Source: Polaribacter sp. ALD11
Lineage (GTDB): Bacteria; Bacteroidota; Bacteroidia; Flavobacteriales; Flavobacteriaceae
Length of the DNA stretch: 64,000 bases
Direction: 5' to 3'
NCBI RefSeq assembly: GCF_002831685.1
Contig: NZ_CP025119.1
Coordinates: 779,001-843,000, forward strand
Positions 1 through 8,778 of this stretch are shown piece by piece. Every line of letters starts with the position of its first letter. Within the stretch, counting starts at the first letter, position 1. The notes under the pieces were generated by a model. That model saw nothing but the letters and a program-made list of their open reading frames with translations. It did no database searches and was not told where the DNA came from. Both the position numbers and the translations under genes were made by a program.

Positions 1-583
1 AGATTTACCTTGTGGTAAAGGTCGTCATTCTGTGTTTTTGAATTCTTTGGGTTATAATGTTACAGGTGCAGATTTATCTAAAAATAGTATTAATGCAGCT
101 AAAAAGTTTGAAAATGATACTCTAAAATTTGAAGTTCATGACATGCGTGCTACTTTCAACAATAAGTACAACGCTGTTTTTAACTTGTTTACAAGCTTTG
201 GTTATTTTGAAGATGACAAGGAGGATATTTTAATTTTACAGAATATTAAAAACGGATTGACAAAAGATGGTTTTTTCGTGTTCGATTTTTTAAATGCGGT
301 ATTAGTAAAAGAAAACTTGGTTGAAGAAGAAGTTAAAGTTGTAGATAACATTACTTTTAATATAAAAAGAGAGATTACAAATGGTTTTATTTTAAAACAT
401 ATTTCTTTTTTTGCTGATGATGAAGAACATTCTTACACGGAGCGTGTGAAATATTTAGATTTAGAAAAAATGACTTTATTTTTAGAGGAAGTTGGTTTTA
501 AAATTGAACATACTTTTGGTGATTATCATTTAAATACCTTCAATCCTAAAAATTCTAATAGATTAATTATAGTTGCGAAATGA
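1..583 (+). CDS. Class I SAM-dependent methyltransferase, 5' end cut by window edge
   Basis: The reading frame is open from the first bases of the window, so the start codon lies upstream. The visible protein opens with DLPCGKGRHS, a form of the glycine-rich SAM-binding motif I, followed by the acidic VTGADLS segment of motif II. The next stretch, with an FNLFTSFGYF segment, is typical of the Methyltransf_25/11 families. The substrate cannot be told from sequence; it is probably a small molecule. The GTG at 32 falls inside motif I and is not the real start. The stop overlaps the start of the ZIP transporter gene by four bases (ATGA), so the two are probably co-transcribed. Confidence 0.85.
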   Translation, partial: DLPCGKGRHSVFLNSLGYNVTGADLSKNSINAAKKFENDTLKFEVHDMRATFNNKYNAVFNLFTSFGYFEDDKEDILILQNIKNGLTKDGFFVFDFLNAVLVKENLVEEEVKVVDNITFNIKREITNGFILKHISFFADDEEHSYTERVKYLDLEKMTLFLEEVGFKIEHTFGDYHLNTFNPKNSNRLIIVAK

Positions 584-1257
584 ATTACATCTTACTAATT
601 GCTTCTGTAATCTTAGGTGCATTACTAGTTTTTATTATAAAACCTAGTAATAAAATTGTGCGTTTACTATTGGCTTTTAGTGGCGCTTATCTTTTATCTG
701 TAACTATTCTACACCTTTTACCAGAAGTATATACAGAGACTACAGATTCAAAAAGAGTGGGCATCTTTATTCTTATTGGTATTATTTTACAATCGGTTTT
801 AGAATCTTTTTCTAAAGGTGCAGAACATGGTCATATTCACATTCATTCAGATGGTAAAAAGTTTCCTTCTTTACTTTTTGTGAGTTTGTGCTTGCATGCT
901 TTTTCTGAAGGTTTGCCCATTCACCATGCAGGCGATAATTTGTTATGGGCAATTATTGTTCATAAAATTCCGATTGCTATTGTATTAACTACCTTTTTAA
1001 TACAAACAAAATATTCTAAAAAAATAGTTTTTGGTTTTCTCTTTTTCTTCGGATTTATGAGTCCGTTAGGAGTTTTACTAGGAGATAAAATTGATTTTTT
1101 CACCAACTATTACACAGAAATTACGGCACTTATTATTGGTGTTTTCTTACATATTTCTACGATTATTCTTTTTGAAAGCTCAGAGAATCACACCTTTAAC
1201 TTGCAGAAATTTATGGCTATTCTTTTAGGAGTTTTACTTACTGTTTTTACTTTGTAA
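580..1257 (+). CDS. ZIP family metal (zinc) transporter
   Basis: The 225-residue integral membrane protein has about seven to eight hydrophobic segments. It carries the paired metal-site motifs of ZIP transporters: LHAFSEGLPI (HxxxEG, transmembrane helix 4) and IVHKIPIA (HKxP, helix 5), plus the HLLPE motif in an early helix. A histidine-rich loop (EHGHIHIHSDGK) between helices 3 and 4 is typical of the family and may help load the metal. ZIP proteins bring zinc or iron into the cytoplasm; specificity is not resolved here. The gene overlaps the upstream methyltransferase gene by 4 nt. Confidence 0.85.
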   Translation: MNYILLIASVILGALLVFIIKPSNKIVRLLLAFSGAYLLSVTILHLLPEVYTETTDSKRVGIFILIGIILQSVLESFSKGAEHGHIHIHSDGKKFPSLLFVSLCLHAFSEGLPIHHAGDNLLWAIIVHKIPIAIVLTTFLIQTKYSKKIVFGFLFFFGFMSPLGVLLGDKIDFFTNYYTEITALIIGVFLHISTIILFESSENHTFNLQKFMAILLGVLLTVFTL

Positions 1258-1446
1258 GTTATATATTTCACTTTAAGCAACTGATTAGACTAATAGTTTT
1301 TAGATAAAATTATATCCATAAAAACAGGGTGAAACAATACAAGGTATTAGCAAATGGTGTTTAGCTAGATAATATTGAAAATTTATTTTGTAGTTTGTTA
1401 TATTGTTTTTTCAAAAAAGAGTACACTTTTAAAGCTTATTTATAAC

Positions 1447-1499
1447 AAATATTACATTTTTCTAATGGACTATTTTTCAAATAAAAAAATGTAATATTT
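1447..1499. repeat. 15-bp perfect inverted repeat in the ZIP/recQ intergenic region
   Basis: AAATATTACATTTTT (1447-1461) is repeated in inverse at 1485-1499, separated by 23 bases. It lies between the convergent ZIP (ends 1257) and recQ (ends 1536) genes. It could act as a two-way transcription stop, but the spacer is long for an intrinsic terminator and the stem is nearly all A/T. I see nothing else in the 278-base gap. Confidence 0.45.
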
Positions 1500-1535
1500 A
1501 TTTTTAGGAACAATTTTGTACCAAAATCATTATTT

Positions 1536-3719
1536 TTAATTTCCCACTTCATTTATAAATTTAATACGCATTAAACGCAACTCATCTTCATCATAATCTC
1601 CATCAAATTCATCTAAAGCTTCTTGTATATTATCTGTTTCAGCTTCCATAAAATATTCATGTATCTCTTCTTGCTGGTCTTCATCTAACAAGTCATCTAA
1701 AGCATAATCTATATTCAGTTTCGTACCAGAATAGATAATCGCTTCCATTTCTTTAATTAAATCATTCATTTCTTTCCCTTTAGACTTAGCAATATCTTCT
1801 AAAGGCAATTTTCTATCTGTATTCTGAATGATGTATAATTTTAAACCAGAATTAACTCCAGTACTTTTTACAATTAAATCATCTGGTCTTAAAATATCAT
1901 TTTCAGCAACATACGTAGTAATTAGTGAAACAAAATCTTTACCAAACTTTCTTGCCTTACCCTCTCCAACTCCATGAACTTTAGACATTTCATCTAAGTT
2001 TATAGGATATTTTAAAGCCATATCATCTAAAGATGGATCTTGAAAAACAGCAAATGGAGGAACTCCTTGTTTTATAGCAACCTTTTTACGTAAATCTTTT
2101 AATAGTTTTACCAAAACTACATCAGAAACCCCACCAGCAGACCTAGCATTTGTTATAATTGCATTGTCATTTTCTTCTGAATACGAGTGGTCTTCTGTCA
2201 TCATAAAAGAAGCTGGTTCAGCTATAAATCTTCTACCTTCATCTGTCAGTTTAACAACACCATATTGTTCTATTTCTTTTTTAATAAAATAAACAACCAA
2301 AATCTGACGAATTAACGCCATCCAATATGCGGCAGATTTATCTTTTCCAATTCCGAAAAATGGTTGTAAATGTGTTTTATGTGACGTTAATAAAGCATTT
2401 TCTTTACCAATTAAAGTATTTACAACTTCTTTAGATTTATATTTTTGAAGCGTTTTTTTAATTACAGTTAGTAATTTTACAACATCTTCTTTTGCTTCAT
2501 GTTTTTTCTTCGGGTTTCTAGAATTATCATCCATATCTGCACCATCTCCATTTACTTCATCAAACTCTTCACCAAAATAATGCAACAAATATTTACGTCT
2601 GTTCATAGAGGTTTCTGCATAACCAACAACTTCCTGTAACAACGCATGCCCTATTTCTTGTTCTGCAATAGGCTTACTAGACATAAATTTTTCTAACTTC
2701 TCTATATCTTTATAAGCGTAAAAAGCCAAACAATAACCTTCTCCATCATCACGACCAGCTCTACCTGTTTCTTGATAATAACTTTCTAAACTTTTAGGAA
2801 TATCATGATGAATTACAAAACGAACATCTGGTTTATCAATTCCCATACCAAATGCAATGGTTGCAACAACAATATCACAATCTTCCATTAAAAACATATC
2901 TTGATGTTTTACACGTGTTTTAGCATCTAAACCAGCATGATAAGGAACGGCATTTAATCCGTTTACTTGTAAAATCTGAGCAACTTCTTCTACCTTTTTT
3001 CTACTTAAGCAGTAAATAATTCCAGATTTTCCTATTCGTTGTTTTACAAAACGAATAATATCTTTTTCTACTTCTTTGGTTTTTGGTCTTATTTCATAAA
3101 ATAAATTAGGCCTATTAAAAGAAGCTTTAAACCTATTTGCATCTGTAATACCTAACGTTTTTAAAATATCTTCTTGTACTTTTTCTGTAGCGGTTGCTGT
3201 TAAACAGATAACCGGTACATCATCAATGGCCTTAATAATGTGCTTTAAATTTCTGTATTCAGGTCTAAAATCGTGTCCCCATTCAGAAATACAATGCGCT
3301 TCGTCTATAGCAACAAAAGATATTTTTTGTGTTCTTAAAAAAAGCACATATTCTTCTTTTATTAAAGATTCTGGCGCAACATATAAGAGTTTTGTAATAC
3401 CGTTTGTAATATCTTCTTTAACCTGAGCAATTTCAGTTTTATTAAGAGAAGAATTTAAAACGTGAGCGACACCGTTATGTTCTGAAATACCTCTTATGGC
3501 ATCTACTTGATTTTTCATTAAAGCGATTAATGGCGAAACTACAATTGCTGTACCTTCTTGCATTAATGCAGGTAACTGATAACAAAGAGATTTACCACCT
3601 CCTGTTGGCATAATAACAAAGGTATTATTTCTGTCTACTATACTCTTAATAACTTGCTCTTGTAAGCCTTTAAATTTATTAAATCCAAAGAACTTTTTTA
3701 GAGGACCATGTAAATCCAT
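1536..3719 (-). CDS. recQ: ATP-dependent DNA helicase RecQ
   Basis: This superfamily 2 DNA helicase unwinds DNA 3' to 5' in recombination and replication-fork repair. Motif I MPTGGGKS is at about residues 37-44 and the DEAH box at 139-142 within AIDEAHCISEWGHDFRPEY. SAT-like LTATAT and the motif VI region QETGRAGRDD follow, then a winged-helix RQC region and a C-terminal HRDC domain. I chose the ATG at 3719 because family members begin with this MDLHGPLKKFFGF-like segment; an in-frame ATG at 3758 would add 13 unusual residues. The zinc-binding subdomain keeps its frame (LLHYFGEEFD) but the cysteines are gone: SMNRRK replaces the usual SxCRRK, and VNGDGADMDDN stands where CxxCxxC is expected. 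Confidence 0.95.
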   Translation of the reverse strand: MDLHGPLKKFFGFNKFKGLQEQVIKSIVDRNNTFVIMPTGGGKSLCYQLPALMQEGTAIVVSPLIALMKNQVDAIRGISEHNGVAHVLNSSLNKTEIAQVKEDITNGITKLLYVAPESLIKEEYVLFLRTQKISFVAIDEAHCISEWGHDFRPEYRNLKHIIKAIDDVPVICLTATATEKVQEDILKTLGITDANRFKASFNRPNLFYEIRPKTKEVEKDIIRFVKQRIGKSGIIYCLSRKKVEEVAQILQVNGLNAVPYHAGLDAKTRVKHQDMFLMEDCDIVVATIAFGMGIDKPDVRFVIHHDIPKSLESYYQETGRAGRDDGEGYCLAFYAYKDIEKLEKFMSSKPIAEQEIGHALLQEVVGYAETSMNRRKYLLHYFGEEFDEVNGDGADMDDNSRNPKKKHEAKEDVVKLLTVIKKTLQKYKSKEVVNTLIGKENALLTSHKTHLQPFFGIGKDKSAAYWMALIRQILVVYFIKKEIEQYGVVKLTDEGRRFIAEPASFMMTEDHSYSEENDNAIITNARSAGGVSDVVLVKLLKDLRKKVAIKQGVPPFAVFQDPSLDDMALKYPINLDEMSKVHGVGEGKARKFGKDFVSLITTYVAENDILRPDDLIVKSTGVNSGLKLYIIQNTDRKLPLEDIAKSKGKEMNDLIKEMEAIIYSGTKLNIDYALDDLLDEDQQEEIHEYFMEAETDNIQEALDEFDGDYDEDELRLMRIKFINEVGN

Positions 3720-3771
3720 CTTATCAAATATTCGTTTAACATTAAAAACAACGCACAAACCTTCTATAATA

Positions 3772-3802
3772 TTGGTTGTAACTTTTTTTTGTAGTAAATT
3801 TG
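3772..3802 (+). promoter_or_regulatory. Flavobacterium-type promoter for kdsD
   Basis: TTG at 3772-3774 and TAAATTTG at 3795-3802 are separated by 20 bases, matching the Bacteroidota sigma-A consensus TTG-N17-23-TAnnTTTG. Transcription would start near 3809, about 50 bases before the kdsD start. Called by pattern only. Confidence 0.6.
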
Positions 3803-3858
3803 CTTGTTTCTTAATCTAAAGATATAACTTTTTTTTATTCTGATAAAATACCAAACTA

Positions 3859-4827
3859 TTGAAAAACTCAAATCCTATATTACAAACAGCAAAAGAAACC
3901 ATTTTATTGGAAAGCGGTGCTATTGCGAATTTAGCAAATTTATTAGATGAAAACTTCGAAAATGCAGTTAATTTTATTTTAAATTCTAACGGAAGAGTTA
4001 TTGTAACCGGAATCGGGAAAAGTGCCAACATTGCAACAAAAATGGTTGCTACTTTTAATTCTACAGGAACGCCTGCAATTTTTATGCATGCAGCAGATGC
4101 TATTCATGGAGATTTAGGAAATGTGCAAGAAAATGATGTTGTTATTTGCCTATCTAAAAGTGGAAATACACCAGAAATTAAAGTGCTAGTTCCGTTAATT
4201 AGAAATTATGGAAATAAGATAATTGCAATTACCGGTAATGTAGATTCTTTTTTAGGAAAAAATTCAGATTTCCCTTTAAATACATTTGTAGAAAAAGAAG
4301 CATGCCCTAATAATTTGGCTCCAACATCCAGCACAACTGCCCAATTAGTTATGGGAGATGCTTTGGCTGTTTGTTTGCAAGATTTAAGAGGCTTCACTAG
4401 TAAAGATTTTGCTAAATATCATCCTGGAGGAGCGTTAGGAAAACGTTTGTATTTGAGAGTTTCAGACTTAATAAAGAACAATCAAACTCCTAAAGTTGAC
4501 GTAAATGATTCTGTAGCAAAAGTAATTGTAGAAATTTCTGAAAAAAGATTAGGAGTTACGGCTGTTTTAGAAAATGAAAATTTAATTGGTATTATTACAG
4601 ATGGTGATATTAGAAGGATGTTGAGCAAAACAACAGATATTAATCACGTTACCGCAAAAGACATTATGGGTAAAAACCCAAAAACAGTACAACAAGATGC
4701 AATGGCTATTGAAGCTTTAGAAAAATTAGAGAACAATAGTATTACTCAAATATTAGTAGTTGATGAACAAGAAAAATACGCTGGTGTAGTTCATTTACAT
4801 GATTTAATTAAAGAAGGAATTTTCTAA
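3859..4827 (+). CDS. kdsD: Arabinose-5-phosphate isomerase (KdsD/KpsF/GutQ type)
   Basis: The enzyme interconverts ribulose-5-phosphate and arabinose-5-phosphate, the first step to the lipopolysaccharide sugar Kdo. The 322-residue protein has the family layout: an N-terminal SIS sugar-isomerase domain (GRVIVTGIGKSANIA, SKSGNTPE, AHGD-type HGDLG, and PTSSTTAQLVMGDALA), then two CBS domains from about residue 200. The start is a TTG at 3859; no in-frame ATG lies close by, and homologues begin at this point (MKN..IL..AK). It is divergent from recQ and its stop overlaps the tatC start (TAATG), so it probably heads an operon with tatC and the AhpD-like gene. Confidence 0.93.
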   Translation: MKNSNPILQTAKETILLESGAIANLANLLDENFENAVNFILNSNGRVIVTGIGKSANIATKMVATFNSTGTPAIFMHAADAIHGDLGNVQENDVVICLSKSGNTPEIKVLVPLIRNYGNKIIAITGNVDSFLGKNSDFPLNTFVEKEACPNNLAPTSSTTAQLVMGDALAVCLQDLRGFTSKDFAKYHPGGALGKRLYLRVSDLIKNNQTPKVDVNDSVAKVIVEISEKRLGVTAVLENENLIGIITDGDIRRMLSKTTDINHVTAKDIMGKNPKTVQQDAMAIEALEKLENNSITQILVVDEQEKYAGVVHLHDLIKEGIF

Positions 4828-5654
4828 TGGCAGAAAAACAAAAAGAAATGTCCTTTTTAGGGCATTTAGAAGAATTAAGATGGCACTTAGTAAGAAGTGC
4901 AGCTGCAATATTTATTATTGGTATTTTATTATTTGTTTTTCAAAAAGAAGTCTATGAGCACTTTTTGTTAGCACATAGAAAGCCAGATTTTATCACATAC
5001 CAATTCTTTTGTGATTTCTTCAATTTAATAGGAATGGACAGTACTTTTTGTAATGTAGAGTTTAACGATAATTTAATCAGTTTAAAACCTACACAGCAAT
5101 TAATGAATGCTATTTGGTCTTCATTTATTTTAGGTATTATTTTATCATTTCCTTATTTATTGTGGGAACTTTGGCGTTTTATTTCGCCAGGATTAACAAG
5201 TAAAGAGGTGAAGAATTCTAAAGGCTTTATTTTTATTGCGTCTTTTTTATTTTTCTGTGGAATCGCTTTCAGCTTTTATGTAATCGCACCCATATCCATA
5301 CATTTCTTATACAATTATCAAATTTCAGATTTAATACAGAACAACTTTACATTAGATTCTCATATTGGTCTGGTTACAAATATGTTATTAGGAGTTTCTA
5401 TTCTTTTCGAATTGCCAGTATTAATCTATTTTCTAACAAAAATTGGTTTGGTAACTCCAGAATTTTTAAAAAAATACAGAAAACATGCGTTAGTAGTTGT
5501 CTTAATTTTAGCAGCAATTATTACGCCTCCAGATATTGCTAGTCAAGTTATTGTAGCAATACCAATACTTATTTTATATGAAATAAGTATTAAAGTCTCT
5601 AAAATGGTGATCAAAAAACAACAAAAAGATGCACAAAAAAGTCCAAGAGTTTAA
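4827..5654 (+). CDS. tatC: Sec-independent protein translocase TatC
   Basis: This is the core membrane subunit of the twin-arginine translocase, which binds RR signal peptides and exports folded proteins. The 275-residue protein has six predicted transmembrane helices. It shows the conserved N-terminal MSFLGHLEELRWHLVRS (family HLxELRxR), the FPYLLWELWRFISPGL segment, and ITPPD after helix 5. An insertion after the first helix (around residues 45-85) is typical of Bacteroidota TatC. The start overlaps the kdsD stop by one base, and the 3' end overlaps the AhpD-like gene by 26 bases, so translation is probably coupled. No tatA/B gene is visible in the window. Confidence 0.95.
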   Translation: MAEKQKEMSFLGHLEELRWHLVRSAAAIFIIGILLFVFQKEVYEHFLLAHRKPDFITYQFFCDFFNLIGMDSTFCNVEFNDNLISLKPTQQLMNAIWSSFILGIILSFPYLLWELWRFISPGLTSKEVKNSKGFIFIASFLFFCGIAFSFYVIAPISIHFLYNYQISDLIQNNFTLDSHIGLVTNMLLGVSILFELPVLIYFLTKIGLVTPEFLKKYRKHALVVVLILAAIITPPDIASQVIVAIPILILYEISIKVSKMVIKKQQKDAQKSPRV

Positions 5655-5979
5655 CGATTACCGTTCTAAAATGAACGAAAAAATCTTAGCTTCTGATAAT
5701 AAAGTTATTAAAAGAATATTTAATTTAGATACAAATGCCTTTAAAGAAGGGCATTTGCCAGTAAAAACCAAAGAATTACTAGGGTTGGTAGCATCGGCAG
5801 TTTTAAGATGTGATGATTGTGTACAGTACCATTTAGAAGCAGCAAAAGAAAATGGCGTTACTACAGAAGAAATGATGGAAACCATGTCTATTGCAAACTT
5901 AATTGGAGGTACCATTGTAATTCCGCATTTAAGAAAAGCTGTAGAATATTGGGAAATGCTTGATGAAACTGAAGTGTAA
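5629..5979 (+). CDS. Carboxymuconolactone decarboxylase / AhpD-like protein
   Basis: The 116-residue helical protein has the AhpD-core motif LRCDDCVQYH (CxxC followed by His), which in AhpD-type proteins acts as a thiol-disulfide redox site. The preceding KTKELLGLVASA segment is also family-typical. The redox role is inferred from the family; the partner is unknown. The ATG at 5629 overlaps the end of tatC by 26 bases. An internal ATG at 5671 is possible, but homologues that I recall include the EFNDYRSKMNEKI segment. Its position between tatC and lptB is, to my recollection, common in flavobacteria. Confidence 0.85.
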   Translation: MHKKVQEFNDYRSKMNEKILASDNKVIKRIFNLDTNAFKEGHLPVKTKELLGLVASAVLRCDDCVQYHLEAAKENGVTTEEMMETMSIANLIGGTIVIPHLRKAVEYWEMLDETEV

Positions 5980-6076
5980 CTGATTAATTGTTTAAGAGAT
6001 ATTTAAGATTCTTAACAGCGTTATTTATTACTTTTACACAAATCAAAAAATTACCCCATTACACATTTTTAAAAAT

Positions 6077-6814
6077 ATGATTTTAAGAGCAGAAAACATT
6101 CAAAAGATCTACGGAAGTAGAAAAGTAGTACAAGGAATTTCTTTGGAAGTTCAGCAAGGTGAAATTATTGGTCTTTTAGGACCAAATGGCGCTGGAAAAA
6201 CTACTTCTTTCTATATGATTGTTGGTATGATAAAACCAAATGCTGGCAAAATTTTTTTAAATGATGAAGAAATAACTCAAGATGCCATGTACAAACGTGC
6301 GCAAAAAGGAATTGGCTATTTGGCACAAGAAGCATCTATTTTTAGAAAATTATCTGTAGAAGACAACATTATGTCTGTTTTACAATTTACAGGACGTTCT
6401 AAAAAAGAACAAAAAATAAAATTAGAATCTTTAATAGAAGAATTTAATATAGGTCATGTTCGTAAAAATAGAGGAGATTTATTATCGGGAGGTGAAAGGC
6501 GTAGAACAGAAATTGCACGTTGTTTAGCTTCTGATCCTAATTTTATTTTGTTAGACGAACCTTTTGCAGGTGTAGATCCTATTGCTGTAGAAGATATACA
6601 AAGTATTGTAGCACATTTAAAAGATAGAAATATCGGTATTTTAATTACAGATCATGATGTGCAGGCAACTTTAGCAATTACAGATAAAACCTATTTAATG
6701 TACAACGGAAGTATCTTAAAAGAAGGAACTCCAGAAGAGTTAGCCGCAGATGAAATGGTACGTAAAGTGTATCTTGGTAAGGATTTTGAATTGAAAAAAA
6801 GGAAAATATTCTAA
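6077..6814 (+). CDS. lptB: LPS export ABC transporter ATP-binding protein LptB
   Basis: This is the cytoplasmic ATPase of the LptB2FG machine that extracts lipopolysaccharide from the inner membrane. The 245-residue protein has Walker A GPNGAGKTTSF (about residue 35), Q-loop region GYLAQEASIFRKLSVEDN, signature LSGGERRRTEIARCL, Walker B FILLDEPFAGVDP and the switch His in ITDHD. The GYLAQEASIFRKL segment is diagnostic of LptB rather than of branched-chain amino-acid transporters. It is preceded by 97 bases with no clear TAnnTTTG box and followed by a strong hairpin. Confidence 0.96.
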   Translation: MILRAENIQKIYGSRKVVQGISLEVQQGEIIGLLGPNGAGKTTSFYMIVGMIKPNAGKIFLNDEEITQDAMYKRAQKGIGYLAQEASIFRKLSVEDNIMSVLQFTGRSKKEQKIKLESLIEEFNIGHVRKNRGDLLSGGERRRTEIARCLASDPNFILLDEPFAGVDPIAVEDIQSIVAHLKDRNIGILITDHDVQATLAITDKTYLMYNGSILKEGTPEELAADEMVRKVYLGKDFELKKRKIF

Positions 6815-6840
6815 TTACAAAATTTTCTTTAAATTCATAA

Positions 6841-6876
6841 AAAAAGCATCAATATTTAATTATTGATGCTTTTTTA
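6841..6876. terminator. Bidirectional intrinsic terminator, lptB / pssA
   Basis: A 14-bp stem (AAAAAGCATCAATA at 6841-6854 against its complement at 6861-6874) has a 6-base loop and is flanked by A and T runs. It sits between the convergent lptB and pssA genes, so it can stop transcription from either side. Confidence 0.85.
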
Positions 6877-6901
6877 TTTAAATAAAATTATAAAAATCAT
6901 G

Positions 6902-7621
6902 CTATTTTTGAGGACTAGAAATAACAGATAATATTACATAAAAAGCTATTATTAAAGGAATTGATAAAAACTGAAGTGTAATAATAATTAAAATTGAAAT
7001 TAATAAAAACAGGTATTTCACTAAATTGTTCTTTATAGAATACTCCTTAAACTTCAAAGAAAATAACGGAATTTCAGCATTCATTAAATACGTTAAGAAC
7101 AGTGTTATAATAATTAAAAAATAATTATTGCTAATTAAATTTTGAACAAAATGAATATCAGAATATTCTTGAATTAATGGCAAAGAAATAACAAACAAAC
7201 TCATTGCTGGTGTTGGTAAACCTATAAAAGATTCTGATTGTCTTGTGTCTATATTAAATTTAGCAAGCCTATAACAAGCTCCTAATGTTAAAATTAGACC
7301 AAAAAAAGGTAAGAATGCCGACAAAGTAAAATTATCCGTAAAATTTTCAATCTCAAATTGTTTATCCGCAAATAAATTAAACATAATAATTCCTGGTACA
7401 ACACCACTTGTAACCATATCTGCCAAAGAGTCTAATTGTTTTCCTAATTCACCAGAAACATTTAGTAAACGTGCAACAAACCCATCGAAAAAGTCAAATA
7501 CAATACCTAAAACGACTAATAAACCTGCAGCTTCAAAATCACCTTGAACTGCAAATATTGTAGCAATTGTTCCGCATAAAAGATTACCAAGCGTTATTAA
7601 ATTAGGAATGTGTTTTTTCAT
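6902..7621 (-). CDS. pssA: CDP-diacylglycerol-serine O-phosphatidyltransferase
   Basis: This membrane enzyme joins CDP-diacylglycerol to serine to make phosphatidylserine, precursor of phosphatidylethanolamine. The CDP-alcohol phosphotransferase motif DGx2ARx8Gx3Dx3D is intact: D46-G47, A50-R51, G60, D64 and D68 in DFFDGFVARLLNVSGELGKQ and the following DSLAD. The 239 residues include six or more hydrophobic helices, and the N-terminal KKHIPNLITLGNLLCG segment is the usual start of type II Pss. It is transcribed away from the YheT-like gene and convergent with lptB. Confidence 0.93.
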   Translation of the reverse strand: MKKHIPNLITLGNLLCGTIATIFAVQGDFEAAGLLVVLGIVFDFFDGFVARLLNVSGELGKQLDSLADMVTSGVVPGIIMFNLFADKQFEIENFTDNFTLSAFLPFFGLILTLGACYRLAKFNIDTRQSESFIGLPTPAMSLFVISLPLIQEYSDIHFVQNLISNNYFLIIITLFLTYLMNAEIPLFSLKFKEYSIKNNLVKYLFLLISILIIITLQFLSIPLIIAFYVILSVISSPQK

Positions 7622-7730
7622 GTTTTGTTTTTCGTTTAGAATAGCTAAAATAACAAATCCTATATTGGTAATTTTCTAAAATTCTTTATTTTTTATGTAT
7701 TTTTAAAAATTATCAATCAAAAAACGACTA

Positions 7731-8714
7731 ATGCCAATTTTAGAATCTGACTTCTCTCCTACTTTACCTTTTAAAAACAGTCATTTTAACACCATGTATA
7801 GGCCTCTTTTTATGAAAGACGTTTGTAATTATCAGCGAAAAAGAATTACAACTTGGGATGCTGATTTTATTGATTTAGATTTTTCTCAAGTAGGTTCAAA
7901 AAATTTAGTTCTTTTAATTCATGGTTTAGAAGGTAGCTCAGAATCTAAATATATTGCATCGACATCCAATCATCTAAATAAAAAAGGTTTGGACACAGTC
8001 TGTTTTAATTTAAGAAGTTGTAGTGGCGAAGATAATTTATTGTTAGCAACTTACCATAGCGGAAAAACTGAAGATCTAGATTTTGTTGTAAATCATCTTT
8101 TAGAAAACTATAATTATGACACTGTTTCAATTGTAGGCTTTAGTTTAGGAGGTAATTTAACGTTGAAATATTTAGGTGAATATGAGCAAACATTATCAAC
8201 CAAAATTAAAGGAGGAATTGCAATTTCTGTACCAATAGATATTGCCAGTGCAGAAGTAGAAATGGAAAAATTAAAGAACAAACTATACATAGAACTGTTT
8301 TTTAAAACAATGAAAAACAAAGTTTTAGAGAAAGCACATAAATTTCCTGAATACAATTTAGATAAAGATAAATTATTTAAGGCGACTAAATTTAAGCATC
8401 TAGAGCACTTATATACAGTTCCTATTTTCGGATTTAAAAGTCCAGAAGATTATTGGGAAAAAGCAAGTGCCAAACCTTACCTTTCTAAAATAGATAGACC
8501 CACTTTATTAATTAACGCAAAAGATGATACTTTTTTATCTGAAGAATGCTATCCTAGAAAAGAAGCCATACAATCGACTAATTTTCACTTAGAAATCCCC
8601 GATTATGGAGGTCATTGTGGTTTTATGAGCTCCTTTAAACCACAAGAAAATAAATGGTTAGAGCTAAGAATAGCTAGATTTATAGAAGAAAACATTCATA
8701 TTGAACTTTCCTAA
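7731..8714 (+). CDS. YheT-like alpha/beta-fold hydrolase
   Basis: This is a cytoplasmic hydrolase of the YheT / UPF0017 subfamily; the substrate is unknown, though an esterase or lipase role is often assumed. The 327-residue protein shows the oxyanion segment LIHGLEGSSESKY, nucleophile elbow GFSLGGN (catalytic Ser), a likely catalytic Asp in LLINAKDDTFLS and catalytic His in YGGHCGFM. The N-terminal FSPTLPFKNSHFNTMYRPLF region, with the HxxTxxP-like element, is typical of YheT proteins. It is a single-gene unit between divergent pssA and the following PorV/PorQ-family gene. Confidence 0.85.
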   Translation: MPILESDFSPTLPFKNSHFNTMYRPLFMKDVCNYQRKRITTWDADFIDLDFSQVGSKNLVLLIHGLEGSSESKYIASTSNHLNKKGLDTVCFNLRSCSGEDNLLLATYHSGKTEDLDFVVNHLLENYNYDTVSIVGFSLGGNLTLKYLGEYEQTLSTKIKGGIAISVPIDIASAEVEMEKLKNKLYIELFFKTMKNKVLEKAHKFPEYNLDKDKLFKATKFKHLEHLYTVPIFGFKSPEDYWEKASAKPYLSKIDRPTLLINAKDDTFLSEECYPRKEAIQSTNFHLEIPDYGGHCGFMSSFKPQENKWLELRIARFIEENIHIELS

Positions 8715-8718
8715 ACAA

Positions 8719-8726
8719 TAACTTTG
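8719..8726 (+). promoter_or_regulatory. Putative -7 promoter element upstream of the PorV/PorQ-family gene
   Basis: TAACTTTG matches TAnnTTTG and lies just after the YheT stop, giving a leader of about 45 bases. The nearest TTG (8701-8703) is only 15 bases upstream, shorter than usual, so the call is tentative. Confidence 0.35.
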
Positions 8727-8778
8727 CAAAACAACTGTTATTTTAATAGTATTTAAGATATTTGTTACAGAAAATTTT

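Noticed and set aside
3226..3426. Plus-strand frame inside recQ
   Set aside because: It is antisense to a conserved helicase region and its translation has no family features; it is a shadow frame.
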